From Motilimonas eburnea (GTDB taxonomy: Bacteria > Pseudomonadota > Gammaproteobacteria > Enterobacterales > CBDFNC01), in assembly GCF_021295345.1 (NCBI RefSeq), contig NZ_JAIMJB010000001.1, positions 62,001 through 126,000 of the forward strand: 64,000 nt of DNA. The letters run 5' to 3'. Below the pieces are notes generated by a model that saw only the letters and a list, made by a program, of their open reading frames with translations, searched no databases and had not been told where the DNA came from. Positions 36,545 through 46,110 of the stretch are shown here, in pieces. Each line of letters begins with the position of its first letter. The first letter of the stretch is position 1. Made by a program: the position numbers and the translations under genes.

Positions 36545-36970
36545 TTACTCACCCCAGTCATATTCGATGACTTCAACCTCTGCATCGCCTTGGGCTTTTG
36601 CCTTGGTGTTAACTTGATTGTCTGAGCTGGCTGAAGCGGATGACTCTTCACTAAATAGGCCACTGGTCTCTTGCCATGCTTGATTGGATATATCTTTAGT
36701 GCCGTCCCAAACTTCAGTAGACACGTCGGTTGTGGTCTGCCACACATCACTCGACACTTCTTTGGTACCTTGCCAAACGTCGGAGGAGACCTCTTTAGTT
36801 CCTTGCCATGCATCTTCACTGGTTTCTTTCGTTGCTGACCACACTTGACTGCTGGCTTGCTTAGTACTTTGCCAAGCCTTTTCCCAGCTTGATTCTGCAT
36901 GGGCTGGGAGCATTAAGGTGAGGGAAGCTAATATGACCATTCGCAGTGGGTAGTGAAGTATCCTTTTCAT
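36545..36970 (-). CDS. exported protein of tryptophan-phased 11-residue repeats
   Basis: Unrecognised small protein of 141 residues. A Sec signal peptide (MKRILHYPLRMVILASLTLMLPAHA) ends near residue 25. Residues 33-99 are six tandem 11-mers, each starting with Trp (W33, 44, 55, 66, 77, 88, 99), with consensus W-Q-G-T-K-E-V-S-S-D-V. Two neighbouring units (55-65 and 66-76) are identical in protein but use different synonymous codons at eight of 11 positions. An acidic, Ser-rich tail follows. Undecad repeats usually form long amphipathic or coiled helices. The periplasm is the likely location. Function is unknown; there is no operon partner. Confidence 0.85.
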   Translation of the reverse strand: MKRILHYPLRMVILASLTLMLPAHAESSWEKAWQSTKQASSQVWSATKETSEDAWQGTKEVSSDVWQGTKEVSSDVWQTTTDVSTEVWDGTKDISNQAWQETSGLFSEESSASASSDNQVNTKAKAQGDAEVEVIEYDWGE

Positions 36971-37070
36971 CTTTTTCCCTAAAGTAAACTGATTTTCAAC
37001 CCCACTATTTTAGCCGAGGTTACTGAGGGGCTAAAGCGGTTTTCAATTAAAGATAATTTAGAGAAGGTTA

Positions 37071-37090
37071 GCTGGGTGTTGCCACCCAGC
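37071..37090 (-). terminator. stem-loop after pepD
   Basis: A perfect 8-bp stem GCTGGGTG-TTGC-CACCCAGC lies 20 bp beyond the pepD stop. The U-tract on the minus strand is poor (TAACCTT). Confidence 0.55.
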
Positions 37091-37109
37091 GGTAAGGCTA
37101 GCAGCAAGG

Positions 37110-38567
37110 TCATTGGTTAGGGATGGCCGCCAATACCTTAGTTAACAGCTGCCAATATTTTTCCACACTGGGAATATGGACTTTTTCATCAGGTGAATGA
37201 GGAAATTTAATGGTTGGACCGATAGAAACCATGTCCCAATGAGGGTACACCGCTTTGAATAGGCCACACTCAAGGCCGGCATGGATCATCATGATCTTAG
37301 GTGTGCTGCCGAATGCTTGCAGGTAAACTTGTTGCACTAGATCGCGCATGTCGGAGTCGGCTTTAGGTGCCCAGCCTGGGTAGGCTCCTGAAAAGGAGAC
37401 TTGACCATCGGCCAATTGAAACACAGCGGCTAACATGTGTTGTACATCTTCGCGACAGCTATCGTGCATTGAGCGCACTAAGCATTGCACATCGATACCC
37501 TGGTTATTACAACTGACCACACCTAAGTTGGTTGAGGTTTCTACTACGCCGCTAAACTCATCACTCATACGAATGACACCGTTAACGGCGCCGTGTAAGG
37601 CGCTAATCAGCTTTCTTTGCTGGGCATCATCTATGATGGTCTCTATGTTGGCGGGAGTTAACGTTAACTTTAAATCAGGCTCGGTGTGAGCGAGGGTGGT
37701 TTGTATTTGCTTTGCCAAGCTGGCAAACGCTGCCTGAAACGCCCCTTGTTGCGCTTTGGCAATAGCAAACTTAGCGCTGCCTTCGCGTGGTATGGCATTG
37801 CGTAAACTGCCGCCCTGTAGCTCACTTAACTGCAACTGAAATTCGCTTTGTTGGCTTAATTCATAAAGGCAGCGTGCCAAGATCTTATTGGCATTACCAC
37901 GGCCAAGATGAATGTCACAGCCGGAGTGGCCCCCTTTGAGGCCGCTAACCTTTAATTCAAATCCAAAGGGATGAGGACACACGCTCCGTTCAAGAGGAAA
38001 GTGTACGTTAACATTTACACCGCCAGCGCAGCCCATATAGACTTCGCCTTCTTCTTCTGAATCCGTGTTGATTAGAATGTCACCGTCTAAGTAGCCAGGC
38101 TCAAGGCCAAATGCGCCTGTCATGCCCGCCTCTTCGTCCGTGGTCAGTAAAACCTCTATGGGTCCATGGGGAATATCTTGGCTGGCCAGTACTGCAAGAC
38201 AAGAGGCCATGCCTATGCCGTTATCGGCGCCTAAGGTGGTATTGTTGGCCGTGACCCAGTCGCCATCAATATAGGCTTCTATCGGGTCTTGAGTAAAGTC
38301 ATGTTCAGTGTCATTGTTTTTTTGTGGCACCATGTCAAGGTGTGCTTGTAAAATCACGCCTTTCTTGTTTTCCATGCCGGGGGTAGCCGGTTTTTTTATG
38401 ATGACATTGCCAATCGGGTCTTGTTGAACGGCTAAACCTTGTGTCTTGGCCCAGTGCATGATCCAATCAGCAAGCACTTGTTCGTGTTTAGACGGGTGGG
38501 GTATCTGGCAAATTTGGCTAAAAAAAGACCATAAGGGTTGGGGCGACAATAGGTCAAGTTGGCTCAT
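37110..38567 (-). CDS. pepD: aminoacyl-histidine dipeptidase (peptidase D)
   Basis: Cytosolic M20-family metallopeptidase (485 residues, equal to E. coli PepD) that hydrolyses dipeptides such as carnosine-like Xaa-His. The ATG at 38567 (MSQLDLLSPQPLW) is chosen over a GTG three codons upstream by family alignment. Zinc ligands and catalytic residues are in LQAHLDMVPQ, LGADNGIGMA, TTDEEAGMTGAFG and the C-terminal IMIHAGLECGLF. The lid domain (about 210-390) contains GGHSGCDIHLGRGNA. It is transcribed alone. Confidence 0.95.
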   Translation of the reverse strand: MSQLDLLSPQPLWSFFSQICQIPHPSKHEQVLADWIMHWAKTQGLAVQQDPIGNVIIKKPATPGMENKKGVILQAHLDMVPQKNNDTEHDFTQDPIEAYIDGDWVTANNTTLGADNGIGMASCLAVLASQDIPHGPIEVLLTTDEEAGMTGAFGLEPGYLDGDILINTDSEEEGEVYMGCAGGVNVNVHFPLERSVCPHPFGFELKVSGLKGGHSGCDIHLGRGNANKILARCLYELSQQSEFQLQLSELQGGSLRNAIPREGSAKFAIAKAQQGAFQAAFASLAKQIQTTLAHTEPDLKLTLTPANIETIIDDAQQRKLISALHGAVNGVIRMSDEFSGVVETSTNLGVVSCNNQGIDVQCLVRSMHDSCREDVQHMLAAVFQLADGQVSFSGAYPGWAPKADSDMRDLVQQVYLQAFGSTPKIMMIHAGLECGLFKAVYPHWDMVSIGPTIKFPHSPDEKVHIPSVEKYWQLLTKVLAAIPNQ

Positions 38568-38576
38568 GATAATCAC

Positions 38577-38997
38577 TTTGTGTTAGCAAGTAGAATGCGC
38601 CCATTATAGGGTAAGGTAGGAGAATGAATAAAGTATCATCTACTAAAAGGGCTAATCTTAGTTGTTTATATTTGGCGCTGAGGCATAAATGAACAGGACG
38701 TCTTGATTAGACGCCCTGTTATATACCCAATCAACCTGGAGATGCTTGATTTCAGCAAGAATTTACAGGCGTTTAGGCAAGGCATTGATTGCAGGTAATG
38801 GTTGTTCCCTTATCAAAATCAATAACGCGGCATAAACGCCTGTAAAATTTGCCCTTTGGGAGCGCCACCGTACTTCCACTACGCTGTTACGCTCATTTAG
38901 AAGGTGTCTACATTCCTGCATTAGCGTGCCTAGTATTGAAAGCACGGTGGCGCTCTGAAACATGCATCTTCAAGTAGATAGGGTATAGAAAGTAAGG
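38577..38997. other. intergenic region between the chemoreceptor and pepD
   Basis: This 421-bp stretch holds MITE copy 2 (38722-38987) and about 145 bp of pepD upstream sequence without a convincing promoter. A 66-codon frame inside the element is not regarded as a gene. Confidence 0.6.
38722..38987. mobile_element. MITE-like element copy 2, intact (266 bp)
   Basis: Uninterrupted copy of the element at 23967. Left end TATACCCAATCAACCTGG, right end the complement of TATACCCTATCTACTTGA, so the terminal repeats are about 24 bp with few mismatches. Internal inverted arms (TTTACAGGCGTTTA at 38762-38775, complement at 38833-38846) are conserved. It is flanked by TA. There is no transposase, so a related full-length element elsewhere would be needed for movement. 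Confidence 0.88.
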
Positions 38998-40635
38998 TTA
39001 AGCTTTAAATTGCGACATCAGTTGTCGTAATTCCTGACCCACTTGTTGTAATTGCCCACTGACTTCACTGGTGGTTTGATTGTTTGCCGTTGATTCACTC
39101 GCCAGCTCCGAAATATTGGTCACATTTCGGTTTATTTCATCTAATGCTTTAGATTGTTGCTCTGACGCACTGGCAATTTGATGATTCATATCAGTGATAA
39201 CATTAATGGCCGTTACAATCTCATTGAGCGCTTCCCCTGCGCTAGTCGCTTGGCTGGCGGTCTTGTCTGATTGACTTTGGGTTTGCTCCATAGACGAGGC
39301 AACGCTATTTGTCCCCTTTTGTAATTTAGCGATCATCTCTTGAATTTCGTCGGTGGAAGCCTGCGTGCGTGTTGCTAAAGTGCGCACTTCATCGGCTACC
39401 ACAGCAAAGCCGCGACCTTGTTCACCGGCACGCGCGGCTTCGATAGCCGCATTGAGTGCGAGCAGGTTAGTTTGCTCGGCAATGCCGCGGATCACATCTA
39501 AAATAGTGCCAATTTGCTGGCTATCTTGCTCGAGCTGGTTAACTAAGGTAACGGTTTCTTTGAGCTCTTCGCCGAGCAGTGCAATGGAACTGATGGTCTG
39601 CTCAACTGCTGCTTGACCATGTTGCGCCCGTTGGTCGGCATCGCCAGCTGAGTCGGCAGCCAATTGGGCACTATTCGCCACTTCTTGGGTGGTCGCTAGC
39701 ATTTCATTCATTGCTGCGGCGACACCATCGGTTTCATGATGTTGCTGCTCAGCAATACGGTGATTAGCATTAACGGATTGATTTAAATGTTCTGCTGTAT
39801 CGCCAACTTGTTGACTTACCGGCTGCATTTGCCTGACTAACTCGGCAATTTTGTGCGTGAACAAGTTAAAATTGTCTGATAGTCGGGCGATTTCATCTTG
39901 GCCTTGGTCGGTTAAGACCTGGGTTAAATCTCCATCTCCTTGTGCAATCTCAGCCATCGCGATGGACGTATGTTTCAAGGGTTTAGTGATACTTAAAATG
40001 ATTAATGTAGAAAGCCCCAGTAGCAGTAGGGCAACGGCGATAAATACGCCGCTGACTTGGTAAACCATGTCGCTGTAAAGTGCATCAACGTCATCAATGT
40101 AAAGTCCGGTGCCGATTATCCAACCCCAAGGTTGATAGCCCTTAACAAATGATATTTTATCTACGGGTTGGTCAAAGCCAGGTTTTGGCCATTGATAGTC
40201 AACAAAGCCTTCACCCTGTTGTTTAACGATATTCGCAAATTCAACAAACAGGCGTTTACCATTGGGATCTTGTAAATCACTTAAGGGTTTGCCGTCGAGG
40301 CTAGGCTTGATAGGATGCATTACCATTACAGGCTCAAGGTCGTTGATCCAAAAGTAATCGGTTTTGTTATACCGTATGGCTCTAATCGCATTCATGGCAT
40401 TTTGCTGCGCTGTTGCTTCGTCGTATACCCCATCCTTAGCCTGCTGATGATAATGTTGGATGAGTGAGTAAACCGTATCCACTTCAAATTGTACTTGCAG
40501 ACGCTTATCTTCAAGTAAGGCATGCTTGTACTGAACTAACACTAAGACGATTAATGCGCACATGCCTAATAAAGCGATAATCAGGTTGCCATATAAACGA
40601 TGACCGATAGACAGTTTTCTTAATATTGATAACAT
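38998..40635 (-). CDS. methyl-accepting chemotaxis protein with Cache sensor
   Basis: Chemoreceptor of 545 residues. Membrane spans lie near residues 13-33 and 192-214. The periplasmic domain between them is a single Cache type, recognised by [25 protein letters not shown] and the closing [16 protein letters not shown]; such domains bind small organic ligands, often carboxylates. A HAMP domain (about 215-270) leads to the signalling domain, whose hairpin tip [21 protein letters not shown] is invariant and contacts CheA/CheW. No C-terminal NWETF-type pentapeptide is seen. The gene is transcribed alone and divergent from the purine permease gene. Confidence 0.93.
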   Translation of the reverse strand: MLSILRKLSIGHRLYGNLIIALLGMCALIVLVLVQYKHALLEDKRLQVQFEVDTVYSLIQHYHQQAKDGVYDEATAQQNAMNAIRAIRYNKTDYFWINDLEPVMVMHPIKPSLDGKPLSDLQDPNGKRLFVEFANIVKQQGEGFVDYQWPKPGFDQPVDKISFVKGYQPWGWIIGTGLYIDDVDALYSDMVYQVSGVFIAVALLLLGLSTLIILSITKPLKHTSIAMAEIAQGDGDLTQVLTDQGQDEIARLSDNFNLFTHKIAELVRQMQPVSQQVGDTAEHLNQSVNANHRIAEQQHHETDGVAAAMNEMLATTQEVANSAQLAADSAGDADQRAQHGQAAVEQTISSIALLGEELKETVTLVNQLEQDSQQIGTILDVIRGIAEQTNLLALNAAIEAARAGEQGRGFAVVADEVRTLATRTQASTDEIQEMIAKLQKGTNSVASSMEQTQSQSDKTASQATSAGEALNEIVTAINVITDMNHQIASASEQQSKALDEINRNVTNISELASESTANNQTTSEVSGQLQQVGQELRQLMSQFKA

Positions 40636-40986
40636 CGCAGTACCTCGATAGGTTGTATTTAATTGATTAGTATCAATAAATCACAATGAAAAATTTTGCG
40701 TTGTTCACACTTTCAGCTTACTAGAATATTTCACTGGTCTTTTATGTGATTTAGTTTTGATTATTTCAGCTGCTTTGATGATTTTGATTGATTAATTTTA
40801 TGGCGAAACTGAGCTAATTCTGACTAAAGTCATGGTTAATTGCTGAGCAGACTTTTATAATCCGCCGCTCAATTTCATACACCTCCCCCTACCCAATAAA
40901 TAAACCAACATGGGGTGCAAAAGTTGACTAAGTAGTTTTCCGGCGCAACAGGGAATCGTTGTTAAACGATAGGGAGTTAACCAACA
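40636..40986. other. divergent region between the chemoreceptor and purine permease genes
   Basis: Contains an AT-rich stretch, a TATAAT element (40856-40861) and a leader of about 120 nt to the permease. A small hairpin ATCGTT-GTTA-AACGAT (40955-40970) lies just before AGGGAG of the permease gene. No purine riboswitch fold or PurR palindrome was recognised. Confidence 0.5.
40856..40861 (+). promoter_or_regulatory. candidate -10 element for the purine permease gene
   Basis: A perfect TATAAT with only a poor -35 at 17 bp (TGGTTA). Placement 126 bp before the ATG gives a moderate leader. Confidence 0.45.
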
Positions 40987-42291
40987 ATGGACCTCAAGAT
41001 GTTAGAAAAAATATTTAAACTGAAAGAGAACGGCACCAGTGTGCGAACGGAAGTTATCGCTGGTATCACTACTTTCTTAACCATGGCATACATTATTTTC
41101 GTTAACCCAAGCATGCTATCTGATACGGGTATGGATCGCGGTGCGGTTTTTGTTGCAACTTGTTTAGCCGCGGCGATTGGCTGTTTTATTATGGGGTTCT
41201 ATGCAAACTACCCCGTTGCTCTCGCCCCGGGCATGGGCTTAAACGCGTTCTTCGCTTATGTGGTGGTGGGTGATATGGGCTATAGCTGGGAAGTGGCACT
41301 GGGTGCCGTTTTCCTATCTGGCTGCTGTTTCTTGCTACTAAGCCTGTTTCGCATTCGAGAGTGGATCATTAACAGTATCCCACAAGCTTTAAGAACGGGT
41401 ATTGCCGCCGGTATTGGTCTGTTCCTCGCATTAATCGCGCTGAAAAATGCGGGTATCGTGGTGGGTAACCCAAATACCTTAGTGTCGATGGGGGAAATCA
41501 CTTCACTGCATTCGCTATTAGCCTGTGCGGGCTTTTTTGCCATTATTGCTATGGTGCATTTTCGCGTTAAGGGCGGCATCATGTACGCCGTGTTGGGCGT
41601 GACCTTCCTTGGTTGGGCATTGGGCGACATCGCTTATGGCGGTATTGTTTCTATGCCGCCTTCTGTGGCACCGACTTATTTGGCATTAGACATTGCTGGT
41701 GCATTTAATGTTGCCATGATCAGTGTGGTGTTTGCCTTCCTATTTGTTGATTTATTCGATACTTCTGGCACCTTAATTGCGGTGGCCGATAAAGCGAAAT
41801 TACTTGATGAAAAAGGGAATTTACCGCGTTTGAACCGTGCGCTATTGGCCGACAGTGGTGCCTCTATTGCCGGCTCTGTGATGGGAACATCGACGACGAC
41901 CAGCTATATTGAAAGTGTCAGTGGTGTTGCTGAAGGCGGAAAAACAGGATTAACTGCGGTTATAGTTGGATTTTTATTCCTTTTATGTTTATTCTTTGCG
42001 CCCCTTGCCGGTATGGTACCAGCTTATGCCACTGCAGGTGCGCTATTTTATGTTGCTATATTAATGATGTCGGGCTTAACCCGCATTGATTGGCACGATA
42101 TTACTGAAGCTGCGCCCGTTGTGGTGGTGACGCTATTAATGCCACTGACATTTTCAATTGCACATGGTATTGCAATTGGCTTTATCGCCTATGCTGTCAT
42201 CAAGCTCATAACAGGTAAAGCGATGTCGGTAAGTAGCAGTGTTTGGGTATTGGCAATCCTATTTACAGTTAAGTTTGCATTGCAGTTTTAA
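40987..42291 (+). CDS. NCS2-family purine permease (adenine/guanine/hypoxanthine type)
   Basis: Inner-membrane purine importer of 434 residues with about 12-14 spans. Family markers of the AzgA-like branch are EVIAGITTFLTMAYIIFVNP at the start, ALAPGMGLNAFFAYVVV, FVDLFDTSGTLIAVADKA and the loop GTSTTTSYIESVSGVAEGGKTGLTAV. These distinguish it from the UraA/xanthine branch. Gpt, which uses guanine, xanthine and hypoxanthine, follows 46 bp downstream, giving an uptake-and-salvage pair. AGGGAG lies ten bases before the ATG; a second ATG at 40999 is an alternative start. Confidence 0.92.
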   Translation: MDLKMLEKIFKLKENGTSVRTEVIAGITTFLTMAYIIFVNPSMLSDTGMDRGAVFVATCLAAAIGCFIMGFYANYPVALAPGMGLNAFFAYVVVGDMGYSWEVALGAVFLSGCCFLLLSLFRIREWIINSIPQALRTGIAAGIGLFLALIALKNAGIVVGNPNTLVSMGEITSLHSLLACAGFFAIIAMVHFRVKGGIMYAVLGVTFLGWALGDIAYGGIVSMPPSVAPTYLALDIAGAFNVAMISVVFAFLFVDLFDTSGTLIAVADKAKLLDEKGNLPRLNRALLADSGASIAGSVMGTSTTTSYIESVSGVAEGGKTGLTAVIVGFLFLLCLFFAPLAGMVPAYATAGALFYVAILMMSGLTRIDWHDITEAAPVVVVTLLMPLTFSIAHGIAIGFIAYAVIKLITGKAMSVSSSVWVLAILFTVKFALQF

Positions 42292-42337
42292 ATGATCGCT
42301 TTGCGCCAACGTCAATCTGAATCATATTGAGGTAAAT

Positions 42338-42799
42338 ATGAGCAAAAAATTCTACGTCTCTTGGGAATTAGAGCAAAGAGAATCTCGCCGTTTGGCGCGT
42401 AAGTTACTTCCAGCTGATCAATGGAAAGGTATTATTGCTGTTAGTCGCGGTGGTCTTGTACCTGCAGCTATTTTGGCTCGTGAGTTAGGTATTCGTCATG
42501 TTGATACCATTTGTATTGCGAGCTATAGCCATGATCAGCAAAAAGAATTGAAAGTGATCAAAGGTGTTGATCATGATGGTGAAGGCTTCATTGTAGTTGA
42601 CGATCTAGTCGACACGGGTGGCACAGCTAAAGTGATCCGTGAGATGTTGCCAAAAGCCCGTTTTGTTACGGTTTTTGCCAAGCCCGCGGGTAAACACTTA
42701 GTGGATGACTTTATTACTGAAATTCCACAAGATACTTGGATTGAGCAGCCTTGGGATATGTCCCTTTGTTACACCACGCCCTTGGTTGATGAACAATAA
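42338..42799 (+). CDS. gpt: xanthine-guanine phosphoribosyltransferase
   Basis: Purine salvage enzyme of 153 residues (E. coli 152) that converts guanine, xanthine and hypoxanthine plus PRPP to the nucleotides. The PRPP-binding motif is [14 protein letters not shown] near residues 86-99. The N-terminus ([22 protein letters not shown]) and [26 protein letters not shown] are family-specific. It precedes frsA and crl as in E. coli and ends in a strong terminator. Confidence 0.96.
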   Translation: MSKKFYVSWELEQRESRRLARKLLPADQWKGIIAVSRGGLVPAAILARELGIRHVDTICIASYSHDQQKELKVIKGVDHDGEGFIVVDDLVDTGGTAKVIREMLPKARFVTVFAKPAGKHLVDDFITEIPQDTWIEQPWDMSLCYTTPLVDEQ

Positions 42800-42810
42800 T
42801 CCCCTCTATT

Positions 42811-42836
42811 AAAAGCGGCTGAGGCCGCTTTTTTAA
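42811..42836 (+). terminator. intrinsic terminator after gpt
   Basis: Perfect 9-bp stem AAAAGCGGC-TGAG-GCCGCTTTT followed by two further T. Confidence 0.9.
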
Positions 42837-42840
42837 TGTT

Positions 42841-42886
42841 TATACCCAATCTACCTGGAACAGGTATCTTTAAGAAGGTGGGTATA
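42841..42886. repeat. relic of the MITE ends
   Basis: A 46-bp sequence beginning TATACCCAATCTACCTGG and ending GGTGGGTATA. The left 18 bases match the terminal repeat of the elements at 23967 and 38722 almost exactly; the right end keeps only GGGTATA. It looks like a deletion remnant of the same family. Confidence 0.55.
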
Positions 42887-43002
42887 TTATCAAATTACTT
42901 TATAACTCGTTGATCTAAGCCAATGATGGCAATGAGATTCACTCTGCCAAATGCCAATAAAAGACGTATAATTTAGTCAATTAATCAACAACAAGTTCCT
43001 TT

Positions 43003-44265
43003 ATGTCTAGTCAAAATCTTTCAGAAAAATTATTCAAGATTAATTTCAATTATCCCGAAACATCAACCATTACTAACCCTAGCGCTCAGGTTGGCAAGGA
43101 GCAGCAAGTGGTTGGGGAGATGATGGATGATGAAATTGTGAGTGGCTGGTACCGAGCTTTACGTCGCGCTCAATGGGCTTGGCAAGGTGTTGATCCTGTT
43201 ACGGTGGAAGAGATATTTGCCAAAATAGCGGTGTCAAAGCAAAAGCGTACACGTGATGATCTACTCGATACGGTTAAGGATTACCACTCGGGGAATTGGA
43301 CTTATGAGTGGACCCAGCCGGCATCACAGTGGCAACATACAGCAAAAGATGCCCTGGTGGCGGGTGATACGCAGCTTGCAAAAGACGCCTTTTACCTTGC
43401 CTCGCAATATTATGCTATCTCTGGCTATCCCCATCTAAAAGGTGATGAGCTAGCACTACAGGCTCAAACACTGGCAAATTTATGCTATCGCGAGATGGGG
43501 AAGTTATTACCTTGTCCTTTGCGCATTGTCGATGTGCCTTATGGTAATAAGAAAGTTCAATGTTATTTACATCTCGCCCAAGATGACGTGCCGTCACCTG
43601 TGGTGGTGGTTTGTGGTGCCATCGACAGTATGCAAATCGAATACTTTAAGATTTTTGAACGCCATTTAGCCCCCGCTGGGCTGGCCATGTTAACCGTGGA
43701 CATGCCGGGGCTAGGATTTGCGAGTGGTATCAAGTTAGAACAAGATAGTACGGCTTTGCTGCGCGCTGTGGTTGAGCATATTAAGCAAGTGCCTTGGTTA
43801 GACCATGATAAAATAGCCTTAATGGGCGGTCGTTTGGGCGCCAATTTAGTCACTCGCTTGGCCTATCTTGAGCCATTTAATGTTAAAGCCGCAGTGAGTA
43901 TCGGTGGTGCGGTTGATAAACTATTTATGGAGCCGGAGCGGTTTGCTGCGCTACCGCAAATGATGCGGGATGCCATCGCGAATCGGATGGGTTTGACCAG
44001 TGAAGACAGTGCACGTTTGTTTCACCACTGTAAGGTTTTTTCTCTGTCCCGTCAGGGCTTACTCGGTCGCAGTAAAACCCAAGTGCCATTGTTAAGCATA
44101 GGTCATGCCGATGACCTTATTTGCCCTGAAGAAGATATCCTAAAGATTGCCAATGGCAGTAAACGGGGTGAATCCATAGTGATAGACAAACCGCCTATAT
44201 TCCAATCGTATTTTCATGCCCTAGAGCAAGCGGCTGAGTGGCTTAAACAACACTTGGTAGACTGA
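43003..44265 (+). CDS. frsA: FrsA-family alpha/beta-hydrolase-like protein
   Basis: Protein of 420 residues (E. coli FrsA 414). FrsA interacts with dephosphorylated EIIA-Glc and affects the balance of fermentation and respiration; esterase and other activities have been proposed and debated. The N-terminal 180 residues are helical (SGWYRALRRAQWAWQGVDPVTVEEI). The hydrolase-like fold follows: VVVVCGAIDSMQIEYF, TVDMPGLGFASG and the nucleophile-elbow position LMGGRLGANLVTRLA, where a Gly-x-Ser-x-Gly is not found. The C-terminal GHADDLICPEEDI matches the fold's acidic loop. Gene order gpt-frsA-crl-proB matches E. coli and supports the name. Confidence 0.9.
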   Translation: MSSQNLSEKLFKINFNYPETSTITNPSAQVGKEQQVVGEMMDDEIVSGWYRALRRAQWAWQGVDPVTVEEIFAKIAVSKQKRTRDDLLDTVKDYHSGNWTYEWTQPASQWQHTAKDALVAGDTQLAKDAFYLASQYYAISGYPHLKGDELALQAQTLANLCYREMGKLLPCPLRIVDVPYGNKKVQCYLHLAQDDVPSPVVVVCGAIDSMQIEYFKIFERHLAPAGLAMLTVDMPGLGFASGIKLEQDSTALLRAVVEHIKQVPWLDHDKIALMGGRLGANLVTRLAYLEPFNVKAAVSIGGAVDKLFMEPERFAALPQMMRDAIANRMGLTSEDSARLFHHCKVFSLSRQGLLGRSKTQVPLLSIGHADDLICPEEDILKIANGSKRGESIVIDKPPIFQSYFHALEQAAEWLKQHLVD

Positions 44266-44430
44266 ACTCGGTTTGGCTTTAGCATGACATGGTGCCGGCT
44301 TAAATTGCACTGTTATTGTGCACTCTGTTAATTATCGCGAGCTGGATCAGGCTACGGTGTGATAGTCATTGCACCTTATCCATTAATCAGTTATTGGTAT
44401 CCTCTCTAAACGTGAAGGAGACGAGTAAAG

Positions 44431-44832
44431 ATGGCGCAAGCGCAATTCCCAGCTCAGGGACGATTGACTAAAAAGTTCACCGATATTGGCCCTTATTTTC
44501 GTATTGGTCAAAGTGATGAGCAGAAGTTCTTTTTTGATTGTTTGGCGGTATGTGTAAAAATTAATGCCGAGCCAGAGCTGCGCGAGTTCTATGGCTGGTG
44601 GCTTGAGTTAACTAAAACAGAAACGGGTTTTACTTATCACTATCACTATGGTTTTTATGATGTAGCGGGTCATTGGCAAGAGCAAGCCATTCCTAAGCCA
44701 CATCAAGCTGAAGTGACGCGCTCGTTACAAGTGTTCTTTGACAAAGTGTCTGAGCTGGTAGAGACCACTTTTGAGCTCGACTTACAGCCTTCTTCTTCCC
44801 TTGATAGAAACCTCATTTTAACCGCTGCTTAG
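44431..44832 (+). CDS. crl: sigma factor-binding protein Crl
   Basis: Small cytosolic protein of 133 residues, the same length as E. coli Crl. It binds the stress sigma factor RpoS and favours its association with core RNA polymerase. Conserved motifs seen are KKFTDIGPYFR near residue 15, CLAVCVK, PELREFYGWWLEL, and the aromatic patch HYHYGFYD. GAAGGAGACG precedes the ATG. It follows frsA by 165 bp. Its presence implies an RpoS-dependent stress response in this organism. Confidence 0.93.
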   Translation: MAQAQFPAQGRLTKKFTDIGPYFRIGQSDEQKFFFDCLAVCVKINAEPELREFYGWWLELTKTETGFTYHYHYGFYDVAGHWQEQAIPKPHQAEVTRSLQVFFDKVSELVETTFELDLQPSSSLDRNLILTAA

Positions 44833-44840
44833 TCCTATGC

Positions 44841-44867
44841 ACCAGCACATAACGTCGTCGTGCTGGT
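44841..44867 (+). terminator. stem-loop after crl
   Basis: Perfect 8-bp stem ACCAGCAC/GTGCTGGT (44841-44848, 44860-44867) with an 11-base loop. No U-tract, so termination is uncertain. Confidence 0.4.
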
Positions 44868-44978
44868 GATCGCTGCATTATTGTATCAAAGCCGATTTTT
44901 CAGGTGTGAGTGCACCATAAACTTGGTATCATGATGGCCAATTAGGTTTATGTTTTACTTATTGAATTAGCCAGCCCC

Positions 44979-46082
44979 ATGTTAAAAAAAACCATCGTTG
45001 TTAAATTAGGGACCAGTGTGCTCACTGGCGGAAGCGCTAAACTCGATCGTGCTCATATGGTCGAGTTAGTACGGCAATGTGCCAAGCTGCACCAAGCGGG
45101 TCATCAAATTATTGTAGTGACATCAGGGGCGGTGGCTGCTGGGCGCGAACACCTTGGCCGTCATGATCTCCCTACAACCGTGGCCAACAAGCAAATGTTG
45201 GCGGCAGTAGGGCAAAGCCAACTGATTTTAGCATGGGAAAACCTGTTTAACATTTACGGCTTACATGTTGGTCAAATGCTCCTGACACGTGCCGACTTAG
45301 ATGACCGAGAGCGTTTTTTGAATGCGCGCGATACCATGCGCACCTTGCTAAAACATCGCATTATTCCCATTGTGAATGAAAATGATGCCGTGGCCACGTC
45401 TGAAATCAAAGTGGGTGATAATGACAACCTTTCAGCGTTGGCTGCAATACTCGCCGATGCTGATTTATTGTTATTACTGACAGACCAAGCGGGTCTGTAT
45501 ACCGCGGATCCGCGAAATAATAAAGACGCAAAATTAATTTCGCAGATCACCGAAATTACCGATGAAATTCGCATGTTAGCCGGCGGCAGTGTGTCAGGCC
45601 TAGGTACTGGAGGCATGGCGACTAAGTTACAAGCCGCAGATGTCGCGATACGAGCCGGGATTGATGTGGTGATCGCAGCGGGTAATGAAGAGCAGGTGAT
45701 TAAACGCATTGCCGAAGGTGAATCTTTAGGGACCTTATTTTTATCGAAAAAGTCGCCACTTGAGCACCGTAAGCAGTGGATCTTGGCCGGTCCTCCCCCT
45801 GCTGGCTCGATTATGATCGACCAAGGTGCTGCGAATGCGGTGGCGGCAAAAGGAAGTAGCTTATTGCCCAAAGGGATCACTCAAGTGCATGGGCAATATG
45901 GCCGTGGTGATGTGATTTTGGTGACTGATTTAGCGGGCAAGGTGATTGCCCGTGGCATATCCCGCTATTCAAGTAGCGAGCTAAGCAAAATTAAAGGCTT
46001 ACATTCGGAACAAATTGAGGCTGCGCTAGGTTATGCCTATGGTTCCGTGGCCATCCACCGAGATGATCTGGTGGTACTGTAG
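44979..46082 (+). CDS. proB: glutamate 5-kinase
   Basis: First enzyme of proline synthesis (367 residues, as in E. coli), phosphorylating L-glutamate with ATP. The amino-acid-kinase domain (1-250) has [27 protein letters not shown] and [29 protein letters not shown] domain occupies the C-terminal 90 residues ([24 protein letters not shown]), as is usual for proteobacterial ProB. No proA follows, unlike in E. coli; the convergent lipA gene comes next after a bidirectional terminator, so proA must be elsewhere. Confidence 0.96.
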   Translation: MLKKTIVVKLGTSVLTGGSAKLDRAHMVELVRQCAKLHQAGHQIIVVTSGAVAAGREHLGRHDLPTTVANKQMLAAVGQSQLILAWENLFNIYGLHVGQMLLTRADLDDRERFLNARDTMRTLLKHRIIPIVNENDAVATSEIKVGDNDNLSALAAILADADLLLLLTDQAGLYTADPRNNKDAKLISQITEITDEIRMLAGGSVSGLGTGGMATKLQAADVAIRAGIDVVIAAGNEEQVIKRIAEGESLGTLFLSKKSPLEHRKQWILAGPPPAGSIMIDQGAANAVAAKGSSLLPKGITQVHGQYGRGDVILVTDLAGKVIARGISRYSSSELSKIKGLHSEQIEAALGYAYGSVAIHRDDLVVL

Positions 46083-46110
46083 GGTAGCGACGGCGGTTTG
46101 TGACTGATAA

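Noticed and set aside
38763-38963. 66-codon frame inside MITE copy 2, minus strand
   Set aside because: It lies wholly within the non-coding element, including the hairpin arms, has no plausible ribosome-binding site and does not resemble a transposase.
40862-40986. Purine riboswitch upstream of the NCS2 permease
   Set aside because: No three-way-junction pattern or conserved loop sequences were seen; only a 6-bp hairpin near the ribosome-binding site.
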